From Gymnopilus junonius (taxonomy: Eukaryota > Basidiomycota > Agaricomycetes > Agaricales > Galerinaceae), in assembly GCA_015501075.1 (NCBI GenBank), contig JADNYJ010000012.1, positions 248,001 to 312,000 on the forward strand: 64,000 nucleotides of DNA, written 5' to 3'. Below the pieces are notes generated by a model. That model searched no databases. It saw only the letters and a list, made by a program, of their open reading frames with translations, and was not told where the DNA came from. Every line of letters begins with the position of its first letter. Within the stretch, counting starts at the first letter, position 1. This document shows positions 23,176-34,501 of this stretch, piece after piece. The position numbers were made by a program, and so were the translations under genes.

Positions 23176-25517
23176 TACATTAGACCGCGTGCTACGGAAG
23201 AACTTTGACATGTTATGAATTGTGTGTACTGTAAGTAGTCGAAAGACCTTGAAGAAGAGGAAAGCCTAGTCCCCCTGTCGCCAGTCAGTCAGGGAGCTTC
23301 TGGACGATAAGAGCAGGTCAACGCACCTCGAAAGCCTTCCCAGCCATGTGATTTCTCATATCCAGTCCACGAGACTAGTATTCCGGACATAGACAGACAA
23401 AGTATGGAGTTTCTTCCTTCTGGAAAGGATATACCACGACATCTCCTATCCTCAACGTTGAGATCCGAGATTCTAAGGAGCCGAACAAAGCTCAGTAGAC
23501 CTCTACGCCACAGCGTCTCTGTATTCATTGCTAACATAAGCCAAGAATCTGCCATCTGCGGGGTCAACACAGATCAATGTCTTGGCTTAAGCAACATCAA
23601 GCCGCTCTGGGCAGAGGTGGATGAGGCAGGTGTTCGGCTAGGGTTTAAACCACAAGTGGCTGCACCCCAGTGTAAAGAAACAGAATAGTGCAAAGCTTCA
23701 GGTTTGAATTTTGACATCCTGCCAAGAATCCCAGTGCCCACTCCTTCTCTGAAACAGAGAGGGCATTATAAAGCTAAGCCCATAGTGGAAGAAAGAGAAA
23801 ACTAGAGGACGACGCCGTCGACCAACATCGGCACTTCGGCCATTAGCTTTTTTTCGCTTGTACAAGCTAAAAAAAGGTAATAAAAGGGACGAAAAGCTGG
23901 CCATCAGAATCCGGGCCCGGATTGCCGAAAAGCGCGGACTTTGTATCAAATGTTCAGGAAGGCCAGAGCTGAAGAGGACCACGAAATCGATTTTCTGTAT
24001 CACGAATCGCGGCACAGGATGCGAATCAATGCAAAAATTTGCCATTACTGATCATACGACGTACTAAATTTTCGAAGAATTGGCCAAAAAGCGGAAAAGC
24101 TAAAAGTAAATGGCCGACTTGCTGATGAAGTCGATGCGATATAATGTATAAGAAGAGAGGGGAAAGACAGAAAGGAGCTCTGACACTCCATGCCAATACG
24201 TTCGGCCTTAAATATTAAATCGGTACTGTTTGCCAAGCGCGTGGCGCATGCACAATCGGAGAATTATTTCATCTCCGCGAAGCAGGTCCCAATCCATCCA
24301 GGCTAAAAATAAATTTCGCCGATGTGATTGATCAGTAGTGACTGAGTGATCCCTGTGATGAGGATCGGCTTCAAACTCAAGGCCGAATTATCCTTCAAAA
24401 TCAAGGCAAATTCACTTTGCTTACTGTGGAATGTCATAGGATCCTCCTGACTGTATATCTGTGATGAGAAATATTGGACAAATCGCCCTGGCACAATCGT
24501 GCACTTTGAAAATACCTAACCCTGGCCCCTGGTGTGTAATTATTAAGAAACGAGTTGAACCAATTCACGCCACTGCCCCTTCTGGAATGGGTCTGTCTTG
24601 ATCTTGAGAAGTCGAAGTACGGAATAATTTTCTTTCCGTCTCTCTATAGCATCAGCCTGAGGTAAAACCGTCCAAGATGTTGTGTGGCCATCTCCAATGA
24701 TTTGTCGGTGGTGCTTTACTAGGAACCATTTCCATCACAAACTTTTGTTAGAACGTCGTACTGCCAAGATGTTAAAAGTTTAAGTTGCCTGCAGCTAGTT
24801 TTGTAATCTGACGCCAGTGATACCGAGTACAATGTCCATCCAGGCACGGAGTAGAGGTTAACTTTAGAGCAAAATCAATGTCATACTAAGTATTTTGGTC
24901 GTAGATTATTTCCTCCTCAATGAACATCATATTTGCTAGTAACGGTCCCCTAAGAATAATTGCATGGCTTCAATCTAGCCCTAATGAGTATACCTCAAGA
25001 ATCAAAGGAACCATCTACCAGTGCCATGTGATACCTTTAATAACAGTGTCAACTTGAATGATCATCTCTTCTCCGAACAAGTGGGAAGACTCTTTAACTC
25101 GAAATGCCGCTTTAGTGTAAATGTAATAACGTCCACTCAATCATATCCAATTGACTCGGAAATAATTGAAGTGACTTATATTTGCATTCACATGCTAAGG
25201 GTCTTTTCAAAGATGAATATAATCGGTAAAACATCGACAAATATGGAACTAGAGTTTGAATTGAGTCATTCTTAATTGTCTTCAGAATGATGCCAATCTC
25301 TCAATCTTTTCACGGCCTTGAAGCTGGTGCATACTATAAAGGTATCAGACTCGAAGTAGTCTGGAATCATGAGTCGGAAAAGTGGGTGCTGTCAGGATAT
25401 TTAATAGGAGTGACAAAAGAGAAATTTGAACAAAATAGTTGCATTTTAGCGTAGATATTTATATTGGCCACAGGTCCATAAAATTGCTGCGTCATTGCTC
25501 ATGACCCTAAGCTTAGA
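23176..25517. other. Intergenic, no gene recognised
   Basis: About 2.3 kb of mostly AT-rich sequence with only short unrelated open frames. Nothing recognised up to the target-site duplication at 25512. Confidence 0.45.
25512..25517 (+). repeat. Target-site duplication, left copy (CTTAGA)
   Basis: Direct repeat bordering the inverted-repeat element; the matching copy is 26229-26234. Confidence 0.75.
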
Positions 25518-26228
25518 CAGGACCCCCGTTTATACAGGGTGAAGTATGATACTGGTCTACCTACAAACCACGGCCTTTGGCCGCGGAACCCGGATACGGC
25601 CCCTGCCACCATCTACCTACGGCCAGCGATGGGGCCTTTATACACAGGTACATTGTCAACCCCAAAATGGGTTCACTTCCCTATGTTAGATACAGTCTCC
25701 CTATGGCTGCCATCTGGCCCATGGGCCCAGTGGTGCCATTGTTGAATCAAGCTCACCTTCCTTCCACATCTGCGTAGAATAATGCTCACTGGCCTCACTA
25801 ATAATGTACATTGCACCTCTGGATAATAAAATTGTTCTCTTGTAATTTCTTCTCTGTCTCCTTTGAATGTATCTCGACAATGCCAGCGGCACCCGTCCCT
25901 ACTCAAGATGCATCACAGCATCCTCAACTTGCTCTTTGGATTGGCAAAGGAAAGAAATACAAGGATGTACTGGATTTCATCTCGACTGAGCTCACCAAGT
26001 GACTCGAGATATGTAGGTAGCTCAGGGAATTTTTTGGGAATTCCTTTACCATTTTTCATGATTTTTTACAACTTGGATACGTAGTCCACCTAAAAATGGG
26101 CGAAATTTTGACCAGGATACGAAATCTACCTCAAAATCCCCGTCGGAGGCAAAAATTTTGTCTCCCCATTTTCACCCAAAAAGGGCCGATTTCGTATTCG
26201 AGTTCTCTCAGGATAAACGGGGGTCCTG
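25518..26228. mobile_element. Non-autonomous terminal-inverted-repeat element (711 bp)
   Basis: The left end reads CAGGACCCCCGTTTATAC and the right end, reverse-complemented, CAGGACCCCCGTTTATCC: 17 of 18 bases match. Both ends are flanked by the same hexamer CTTAGA (25512-25517 and 26229-26234), a 6-bp target-site duplication. The interior has no transposase. It holds short tandem-like AT-rich segments (repeats of GGATACG..TCTACCTCAAAA type near 26080-26150) and one 40-codon open frame. This is the structure of a MITE-like cut-and-paste element. The superfamily is not determined: CAGG termini recall hAT or KDZ elements, but those usually make 8-bp duplications. No second copy lies in this window. 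Confidence 0.8.
25880..26002 (+). other. Short exon-like open frame inside the TIR element
   Basis: A 40-residue frame starting MPAAPVPTQDASQ and ending FISTELTK*, with protein-like composition (LALWIGKGKKYKDVL). A GTGACT donor-like site overlaps its stop, so it may be one exon rather than a complete peptide. It could be the relic of a transposase 5' exon or a captured host exon. No family recognised. Confidence 0.35.
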
Positions 26229-26234
26229 CTTAGA
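26229..26234 (+). repeat. Target-site duplication, right copy (CTTAGA)
   Basis: Direct repeat bordering the inverted-repeat element; the matching copy is 25512-25517. Confidence 0.75.
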
Positions 26235-26381
26235 CGCGTCGTGTCACTGTCACGTGAAATAAGAATCTCCACGTGATAATCTACGCGTCGGAGTGACTGG
26301 TCCGGGCATTCAGGCTATGGGCCGGGCGCCGAGCGCCCACGGGTAGTTTGCAACTTGCGGTGACTTACAGCAGGCAAAGCT

Positions 26382-28320
26382 ATGGCAACAATTTCAATAA
26401 GTAAGTCCTCACTCGAACTTAGGCCCCTTCTTCTGCGAAACTGAGAGGCCAGCGCTTCGAGAGTTATATAAAGCATTCAAGCTATCAAACTTCTGTGCTA
26501 ACCTTAGCATAACAGGTTCCATCCCCGTGGAATTGATACAGCACATCAACGGAGAGGTAAGCTGTCCATCTCTCATATACGTAAGATCCAGAACTCATTC
26601 AGAACTTACCTATGTCCTATCGTCTACTGGTCTGCAGCTCAACATTGAAGACACTAAACAGCTCCGCCTGACATGTAAACACTTCGCCGAAACACTCTCA
26701 ATTTCAATCTTCCATACGTTATCGATCAACATCACACCCGAGACTAGAGAGAAATCTCTCTTTCAATTGTCCACCCTCGCTAGTGTGGCAGATGTCACAC
26801 ACGAACACGGCCATCCAGCGCACCGGGAGGCTCGCGTCCTCCACATCTCGTCCTTAATTAATGTCTCGAATGCAAGCATCGGCGAACCTGAAGAGTTGAT
26901 AAAGATAAGACAAATTGAGGACGAGATCAAGGAATGCCTGTTCAAAGCCATTGCTTCTCTTAGAGGCGTTCAGGAAGTCTGGTAAGCATGTACTCCCAAT
27001 TCTCATATTTTCATTCCTTATACAAATTTTAGCTGGGTACACCGTTGGAATGATGAGGAGTGGGCCTGTCTCGCTGTTCTGGAAGCTGTCAAAGAGTTAC
27101 CTAACTTGCGCAAGTTCCACGTAGCGGCCTCGCGGTGCGACCTTCCCGTCCCAGTCACCTCTCTCAAGGGCCTGGAAGAATTTTCTTTCGATGCCTCCGT
27201 GAGTGAGTGTTCGGACTCTGGTAAAGCAATGTTCGACAATCTCGCAAAGTCGATCTCTGCCCTCGGTCCGACGGGACAACTCACTTCTCTTGAGGTATCT
27301 CACAATTGGCATTCCTGTTCCCAAAATGGTGAAAATGAGAACATCCATAGTCTGTTCAAGTATTACCCACAGGATGCAGCGCCAATGCGACTCCGCCATC
27401 TTGGGCTGACATCATGCTTTGTAACATTGGACGAGGTCATCCTTCCGCACCTCGCCTCTCTGACTTCTTTGAAGCTCTTTGAAATTGAAGAAAGTTTTGG
27501 GACTCGGGTAACACTTCCAGCCTCTAGTACATCAAGTCATTCCAGCTCGAACCTCGACGGAATCTGGACAGCCTTGGCAAAAGCAGGGATATATTTGAAA
27601 GAAATTACGGTTGACTTCGTCACCTCATCCTTTCTAGCCTACCTTTCCTCCTACTCTGGGCTTCGCAAACTGCATATCTCTGGCCCATACAACTTTACTA
27701 ATGGGCAGTCCTCTGATATAATGGCGCAGGGATTCTTTGGACAAGCCTTGAGGACACATGTTAGTTCTCTGGAAGACTTCGGAATTATGGCGCAGTATGA
27801 AGGCTTGTGGTGTTTCGGCGAACATAACGTATCGGCAATATCGGAATTGACGAACCTAAGGAATCTTCGTCTGTGCATTATTTCACCCCAACTCTGGGGA
27901 AAAAAGCACTTTAAAAAGAAAACTTCTCAAGCAAAGCCGGACACGGTAGTGAGTGTCCTGGAAATTCCACCAATCTGTCTTTGGTCTGACATAAATACTC
28001 GCCTTTGCCTGCAGAAACTTTTGCTGGACACAGTAGTCACCAGTATACCACGTCTCCAAACTCTCGGTATATCCTCAGCAACGCCGGCATACCGACGCGG
28101 AGCTAAGTGCGGAAGTTCGACTCCTGCACTCGATGCTCGCCTCGAAAGAGACATGATCCTTAATGTTGGCATGTACAGGGCCCCTCCTTCCTGCAGCCGC
28201 CTCCCTTTATTGGCTGCAGTGGGTGTGTATGTGTCTGGTCATTTCCAGGCAGCCGATAGCAGCCGAGGTGCCAATCTTTCAAGAACGTTGCGATATGAAA
28301 GTACGGTCGCCAAAACTTAG
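26382..28320 (+). CDS. F-box / leucine-rich-repeat protein
   Basis: Probable substrate receptor of an SCF ubiquitin ligase. Five exons with matching phases: 26382-26400, 26516-26556, 26638-26981, 27033-27948, 28015-28320, giving 541 residues. The N-terminal F-box is spread over the first three exons: SIPVELIQHINGE, then KQLRLTCKHFAETLS. The rest consists of irregular leucine-rich segments (LPNLRKFHVAAS, LTSLEVSH, LRHLGLTSCF, LTSLKLFEIE, LRNLRLCIIS) as in the large F-box families of Agaricomycetes. The fourth intron (27949-28014, GTGAGT..CTGCAG) is a multiple of three and open, but has strong splice signals, so I splice it. No frame lesion seen. The inverted-repeat element ends 147 bp upstream of its start codon. 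Confidence 0.8.
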
Positions 28321-29178
28321 AAAGGGAAAAAATACCTGAATGACGAGGCACATGCGTACAGTGTTAACTCTATACACTTCTTTCTTCTGCCAAACTGGCA
28401 GGTAGTTATAAGCTCACAACAATTTTTCCTCACATGTAATCTGTCTTTTATGTTTCGCGATGCTCATAAATTATGATACCAACATTTCAGGAAGATCGTT
28501 CACACCGATGAAGTTGCTGTTTAAGTCTGGTATAATAGTGATGAACGATCCGAAGATACTCCCTGGCGCGCAGATCCCAGGCCAGGGCATCATCTCTAAG
28601 CGCTTAGCTCACGTGGAGGGCGTCCCCTTATCGGTTAAACTGTAGGTTCTTATTTCATCGTCTTGAAAAAAAAAGATATAAACTTTTTTCGACTCTTCGC
28701 GTTATCTTCTCGCTCCCTATCACATCCGGAGACCTTGGCGTCAAGACGAGGCAGGTCCCTTCCGCGTGGATGGTAATTTTACACTCTGCCGTTTGAACTG
28801 CTCATGGCGACTACGTTCCGTACAGTCTGTAACAGTCTATTTATTGGACGGACCTTTTTTTCGTGAGAACGGGCGCTTGTCTCGTGCAATTTTTTTCTCA
28901 TCACTCTCCCTATCTGACTTGTAAATTTCCGCATCGTAAATTGACCCGCATTCTTCCTCCAGACATAGGGACTCATCTTGATAAAGAACTATTTCTGTAA
29001 GCAAATATCCCGCGTTACATCATTATTTCTCGTGAAGGCCATATTCTACTTTATTTTACTGAGCAGTGGATCATTCTCGGTATAGCCGAGAGACATTGGT
29101 ATAAGGATGCAAAAGGAGTCCTACGTTGAAGCTGAATAACAATTACGCCCGCAAGGTGTCCAAGATAACACAGACAAG
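28321..29178. other. Intergenic, no gene recognised
   Basis: Lies between two convergent genes. No coding signal; expected to hold both 3' untranslated regions. Confidence 0.45.
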
Positions 29179-29915
29179 TCAAAGCCTCATCCCCCCAGCA
29201 TTATAACCCACATCCGTCGGAGCTGTCAATCCTAAATGCTGCCATAGCATGGTGTCGTTAACATCGGGGTCTTCCCCCCAGAGGTAGTATATTGATCGTT
29301 TGCGCATTAGAATAAGCTGTCGTGGCAAGAATCTGAAGAATACAATCATGATCGCCGTGCAAAGAATCGCGAATACGGTCACTGTGCGAGGTTTTGCGAT
29401 GCAGTAAGGTACGAAAACGTAAATCGAACGACGCGGAAGCGAGCAGCAGGCGACAGCAAGCATAGAAGACGAGCCAAAGTCGAACAACGGGCGTAAGTTG
29501 CATGAAAGACATGAGGCACAGCAGAGGTGAGACACGTTCAGTAAATATGATGATCCGCAGGAACGCTCTTCAGCACAGGAAGATTCTACATGAAGTAAAT
29601 TGACTCACAGACGACGACCTTCTCCCAAGGCTCGTACACCGTCAACGCGAACGTCGACTCGATCCATATTCTCCTCTTCCACCAGAACAACGCCAGTTTG
29701 GACTTTGGTCGTCGCGTGAAACTGTGGTCAGGCTTGGGGTGGGGGATCTGGGCGGGCACGACGCGATATGCAGCTACGTTAGACGCTCCTCCTCGATCGC
29801 GATGCATGATCATGTACGGGTGGAGGATATCTACACTCGAAGGAGAAGACTTGGGAGGCACAGGGGAGAAAATGCGTCTAGAGAAGAGAGGGGAATGAGT
29901 TCGGGTGGCGGACAT
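29179..29915 (-). CDS. Small single-pass membrane protein, conserved-looking, unknown function
   Basis: Two exons, 29609-29915 and 29179-29381, joined by a 227-bp intron (GTGAGT..CGCACAG), give 169 residues in frame. The N-terminal half is Ser/Pro/Arg-rich (SRRIFSPVPPKSSPSS, DILHPYMIMHRDRGG, NPHPKP-like PHPKPDHSFTRRPKSKLALF). It is followed by YEPWEKVVV, whose valines run straight across the splice into one hydrophobic helix (LTVFAILCTAIMIVFFRFLP), then RKRSIYYLWGEDP and a short tail ending NAGGMRL*. The seamless helix at the junction is the main support for the model. I recall similar small proteins in other Agaricomycetes but know no function. The long intron itself has open frames that I regard as non-coding. 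Confidence 0.65.
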
Positions 29916-30429
29916 GAAATAGTCTGGGATTTGTTTATATCCACACACCGTTGCAATTTGCTGTAATTTGTTTACGATTTAGTACCTCGGAAATGGTCCA
30001 TATTGGCTATCCATCCATGTCTAGCCATGGCTCTTTCGATCTATTCGTCATTCATGATAGAATTATGACCTTTTACTCGATGTTCTCGGACCTGACGCTC
30101 ATCATAGGCAAATAGAAGCCAAGGGACATGGGTCTCACCAGGTTTCACCAGGTCCCGCAGGGCTCTATCCTACAACAAAGGTGCGATGGGCTCCGAGAAT
30201 TCTGAGAGTGGGTCGGAGGTTGACAAGAAGATGAATTAGTAATTACTTCGGCATCTAATCAGAAGCTTGAAGCGACGGCACAACGCCCATGCATCACATC
30301 CATTCAACAAGCATACATGCTTACATTTGGCACACTAAGCTCAATTACAAAGATACTACAAGATGATACAACTACAACGTACAGTTGTAACTCTGAGCGC
30401 TGAATAAAATGTCGTAAAAATTACACCAT
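29916..30429. other. Intergenic, no gene recognised
   Basis: Short spacer between two minus-strand genes. It should hold the promoter of the small membrane-protein gene and the 3' end of the next mRNA. Confidence 0.4.
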
Positions 30430-33271
30430 CTACCTCTTTTTAGACAAGTCCACAACACCCTCGCCGTATTTACCCGCTCTCTCCTTCCCGACTTCGCGAT
30501 CGTGCCTCGCCTTCACACGTCTTATCAACCAAAACATATAGAATCCGGACAGGATTCCCAGAACGCCTGTTGCCGCGGAGGTCACGATCAGGGTCGACTT
30601 GCTGGTCGTCGATAACTGACCATGCTGCGCCCCAAAAAGACTGGCTAGCGTCGAAAGCAGGCCCGCGAGTGAATTCAGGAAACCTGGCCTAGAGACGCAA
30701 AAAATATGTTAAAACCGACGTCATAACAGGGTTATTTGCGGTGCAATAAAAATAGAACGGGCGTATGTTTTTTTTTTTTTGGGTTGCCGTTCGATTTGTC
30801 AGACACGGCAAAAAATTAGGAATAAGGATGACTCACAGGAATATCTTGTTCAGACCCAAATGTAGTTTTTCCTCCATCTCCACCATAACCAAACCATGCC
30901 AGCGACACCTACGCCAGTGCATATCCAAGCGACGATGAATCTGACCAACAGTGAGAAACTACACAGCCGAATAGAGAGATTGAAGACACCCACAAAGGCA
31001 AACGCGTAACCGTATTAAGCAACCTCTGCTCAACTTGCGTAGGAAGAGTCGTCGCATTCCGAGTTCTGCAAGCTCGTGAACGTACCCGGGAACAAGATGA
31101 ATCCTGCCAACAATATCCAAGTGAAGAATCCGGCAAGAATATTATACAAAGCAGAATATCGTCCAGCGCCAGCAGCATATTTACATACTGCGTGTGATGA
31201 ACTGGGTGTCGAGCCCTGCGGTCGACTCGGCATAGCGCCTGAATCTGAAGCCATCCTTTTCTTCTCTTTGTCTGGTTCATCTGTCTTTGAGGTTGATGGT
31301 GAAGGCTGCACCGGTGGCGCGCTGGTCGTCGGACGACTGGGCTGAGGCTGGGGCTTTTCTGATACATGCTGAATCTGGGGCCGTGAAGTCGAACTCGTTG
31401 GTTGAGCATGAGTCACAACCGTATTGACTTTTGGAGGTGCACTTGAAGTGGGTTTGCTGGGCTGATCATCCGAAACTGACTGTTTGAGAGGCGAAGACGT
31501 CGAAGGAGCATGAGGCGTGATCGCACCAGGTTTCGATGGTGTCGACGGAGGAGGACTCGAACTTGTCTGATGTGCTGTAGTCGGAGCTGCCAGTGTGAGT
31601 GGGCACTGCAGGAGGATGATCATTTTCAGATCTTCTTCCAGTCTGCAGAATCGAAGTAGGCTGCTGGCCTTGCGTCTTTAGAGGCACATTGCTTTGGGAA
31701 TCCTGAGCATATACAGAAACAGGCTTCTGAGACTGTGTCCTAATTTTGTTCACATCTATATCCGGAGGGATGCTAGGTGCAGCTGCGCCAGGAGGCCTGG
31801 ACTGATAACCATGTCTCTGTGCACTTGGACGACCAGAGGCCGGTCCTGGTACAGGGGATGCAGCAGGACGAGTTGATTGAGGCTTAGGAAATGCAGGAGC
31901 TGTACTATATGGTAGGTGACTGGCATTCACGTTCTGAGAGGTCGGTTCGGTTTGTGGTAGTGGCAGAGAAGGTGAGGGAGGCCCAGTGTTAGATAAATCC
32001 AAATTGTGTGGAGATGTCGCTCCAACTCCTGTAGGCCGTGGTTGGTGTACATGGCGTTGCGGTCTCAAAGGAGCCGTTGGAGGTATATCGCCAAACAGAT
32101 TTCCTGTTTTTAAAGGTTCATCACTCGGTTGGGTATGTTCGATGAATGCGCTGCCTTGAGACCCCATCCTTCTATGTTCCGGTCGGGTTATACTAGGTGT
32201 AGGTATGAGAGGGGAGGGGACAGAAGGAACAGGCATGCTAGGAGCAGGAGGTTCCTCTTCTTCCTCTTCTCCAATATCGTCAAGGTGGTCCTCCGCATCG
32301 GCTGATTGAGATTCCCCTTCTTCGTCATCTTCCTCCTCCTCCTCATCTTCTTCTATGTGCGCATCATATGGAGAAGGCAAGTGTGGGTGAGCTAACTCTG
32401 GAATTGGCATAGGCGGAGGCGGAGGTTCATTACCGCCTTGCGCAGCTAGCCACAACTCCCTATATCTACTTTCAAGGGTATCCTCTTCGTCCTTATGTTC
32501 AGGCATCTGAGGCATCGAAGGAGCTCCAACGGATGACAACTTATCCTCGGCTGAGTAGTAAGAACTTGGTTCATATGAGGAGCCACTGTGCCTTGCATCA
32601 GCCGTAAGCATTGACGAAGAAGGCACAGGCATAGAGGGAGCAGGCTGTGGTCTTGGAGTCAGGTATGGGTTGTCCCTGCTCTCCTGTTCTTTGGCCCGCT
32701 CTCGAAGTGCAATAGACGGGAGTCGTTCAACAATGTAATCAGTACCTCCAAGCGAATTTTTCGATTCTATAGGAGGTCTAGACAGCTCTGGTGGATGAGG
32801 CGGATTCGAATGACTAGCTGTCGGCTGGCTTTGTGGGTTGGAAGGCGTCCTTTGCCTTGCCGATTTGTTCGGAACAGGCACAGTGGACTGGGAATGCGGT
32901 GTGCGATGTGTGCGCTCCGCTGAAGCAGATGGCGCCGGAGTAGGGACAGTTTGTGATCGGTGAGGTTGCTCGGAGTGTGGTTTATGGTCTACATCCCTTG
33001 TCAACGCCGTACTACGTGTTGCGGGTGTACGTGTCGATCTTACTGCCCGCTGGCTGCCGCCTTCTTTGTCGTGGTGCCCATCGTTGGAAGTCGTATTGAC
33101 GTTCGACAAAGCACCATTGCCGGTCCTAAGAAATCATAGCCGTTGCAAGTCCGAAGGTGGAGAAAGAAGAAAGATTAAGAAATGAACGTCAGTATCTGCC
33201 ATCCGTTACGACAAGGATGCTTGGGAAATTGGAAAGACGAAAAGAAAAAAACCTTACCTGTGATCTGACAT
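30430..33271 (-). CDS. Large disordered protein with C-terminal membrane helices, unidentified
   Basis: Exon 1 (33258-33271) gives MSDH and joins at 33125 across a 132-bp intron to a long exon. About 480 residues are Pro/Ser-rich and disordered with several APSMPVPS-type repeats and a run of acidic residues. The C-terminal part has hydrophobic helices (YNILAGFFTWILLAGFILF; a second group at about 30870-30980; and TLIVTSAATGVLGILSGFYM) and ends RRVKARHDREVGKERAGK..LSKKR*. The last exon (about 30687-30430) follows a GTGAGT..TCTCTAG intron of about 145 bp containing a T13-type run. A one-base frame change at 31582-31602 separates the disordered part from the first helix, and another is likely near 30860-30880. 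It looks like a type of basidiomycete membrane protein with a long cytosolic or exposed tail. Function unknown. Confidence 0.6.
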
Positions 33272-34501
33272 GGTTACTTCGTTCAGGGCCCCGAACGCAA
33301 TTGTATCGGTTCAACTCCAATGAAGTCGACAAATTCCGGAATTGTGCAGGTCTGGCAGTCTGGTGCGGGCAGTAGCGGTCCTACGGAGAACCCAGTGCGA
33401 CGGAGAACTATGGCCTTCACTTGCTCGCCTTCTCACGTATAAGCCGATAGTACTGCCTCGTGGTCGCTATTTTCTCCATAGCTTCCGTGACTCTGTGTCA
33501 TGTGTGCAGATCGGCATCCTGGCATGGATAACTAAGAAAGAAAGATCCTTCAGCGCAAAGGGTGTACTCTACAGCGATTTGCGTGTTAGAGAGGGCGGTC
33601 AGATCACGGAAAAGGACAGAGCTCGGTAAGATAATAGAAATTTCGTGATTGACTTCTATTAACTTCGTTTTCTCGGCCCGTTAAAGAGCCATCCGGCATG
33701 ACGGGCGTCATCGATTCATCTCACACTCCTTGGTAATGTTAGCCAACCGAAGATCTATCAGAGGTACGAATATTTGATGGACAGACGACCATCTTCTTGA
33801 TATCACAATGAGTCAGAACCAGAGCAAAGGAATAGCGCTCTATCTGCTTTTGGGCCTTCCTTTTTTTATCTGAGGATTCCTTTTTGTCAGGTTGAGGAAA
33901 GAAATGCGGATATGCCTCAAAGCACCATGAATCAACTGACTAGGGCAGTTTGCACGGTGGGTTACCCTTTCTCGCGGTGCCTAAAGGAATGCTGATAAGT
34001 ATGGAGTATATGTTGGTGCTATGATACACATGCTTGACTGTTCTACAAGTAAGTAATATTATAATAAAGATAGTACAACCGTCCGACGTCCTGCAAATCC
34101 GCTGACCTCTCCGTGATTTCGGGCAGCCCAAGTTAAGGGAGTGGATGGCCGTGTAATAGACCAGGCAGACGTCTTTGTTATCCCAAACTTGTTGTGATGA
34201 AGAGCCTGCGCTCTGTCTCCCGGCGTAATCTTCCCGCTCCACCACATAGAATCATGGCACCAGGTTCTTGACTTGCCCAACCCAAGATCCAAGCGAAATA
34301 ATAACTGACAGACAAGGCGATACTGCCTCATGAATAACCGCATTCGCTTCGGCATCCTCATCCATTCGTCGTCGAACTTCAAATAATCGGGTTGTCCGAT
34401 GCGTTGTCGTCTGCACTTCTTGCATGGGCGAAAAGCAACAGGCGGAAAAGAGGGAGATGTAGGCGGGGAACCAGGTGGCGGCGCATCGTAGTTTAGGTCA
34501 T
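33272..34501. other. Intergenic, no gene recognised
   Basis: No convincing gene. The minus-strand frame at 34059-34500 probably includes the out-of-frame C-terminal tail of the neighbouring seven-helix gene (see that entry) and then random sequence. Confidence 0.4.

Noticed and set aside
29385..29608. An additional exon with a hydrophobic helix inside the intron of the small membrane protein
   Set aside because: Direct joining of 29609 to 29381 keeps phase and makes one continuous helix; including the middle piece breaks the frame.
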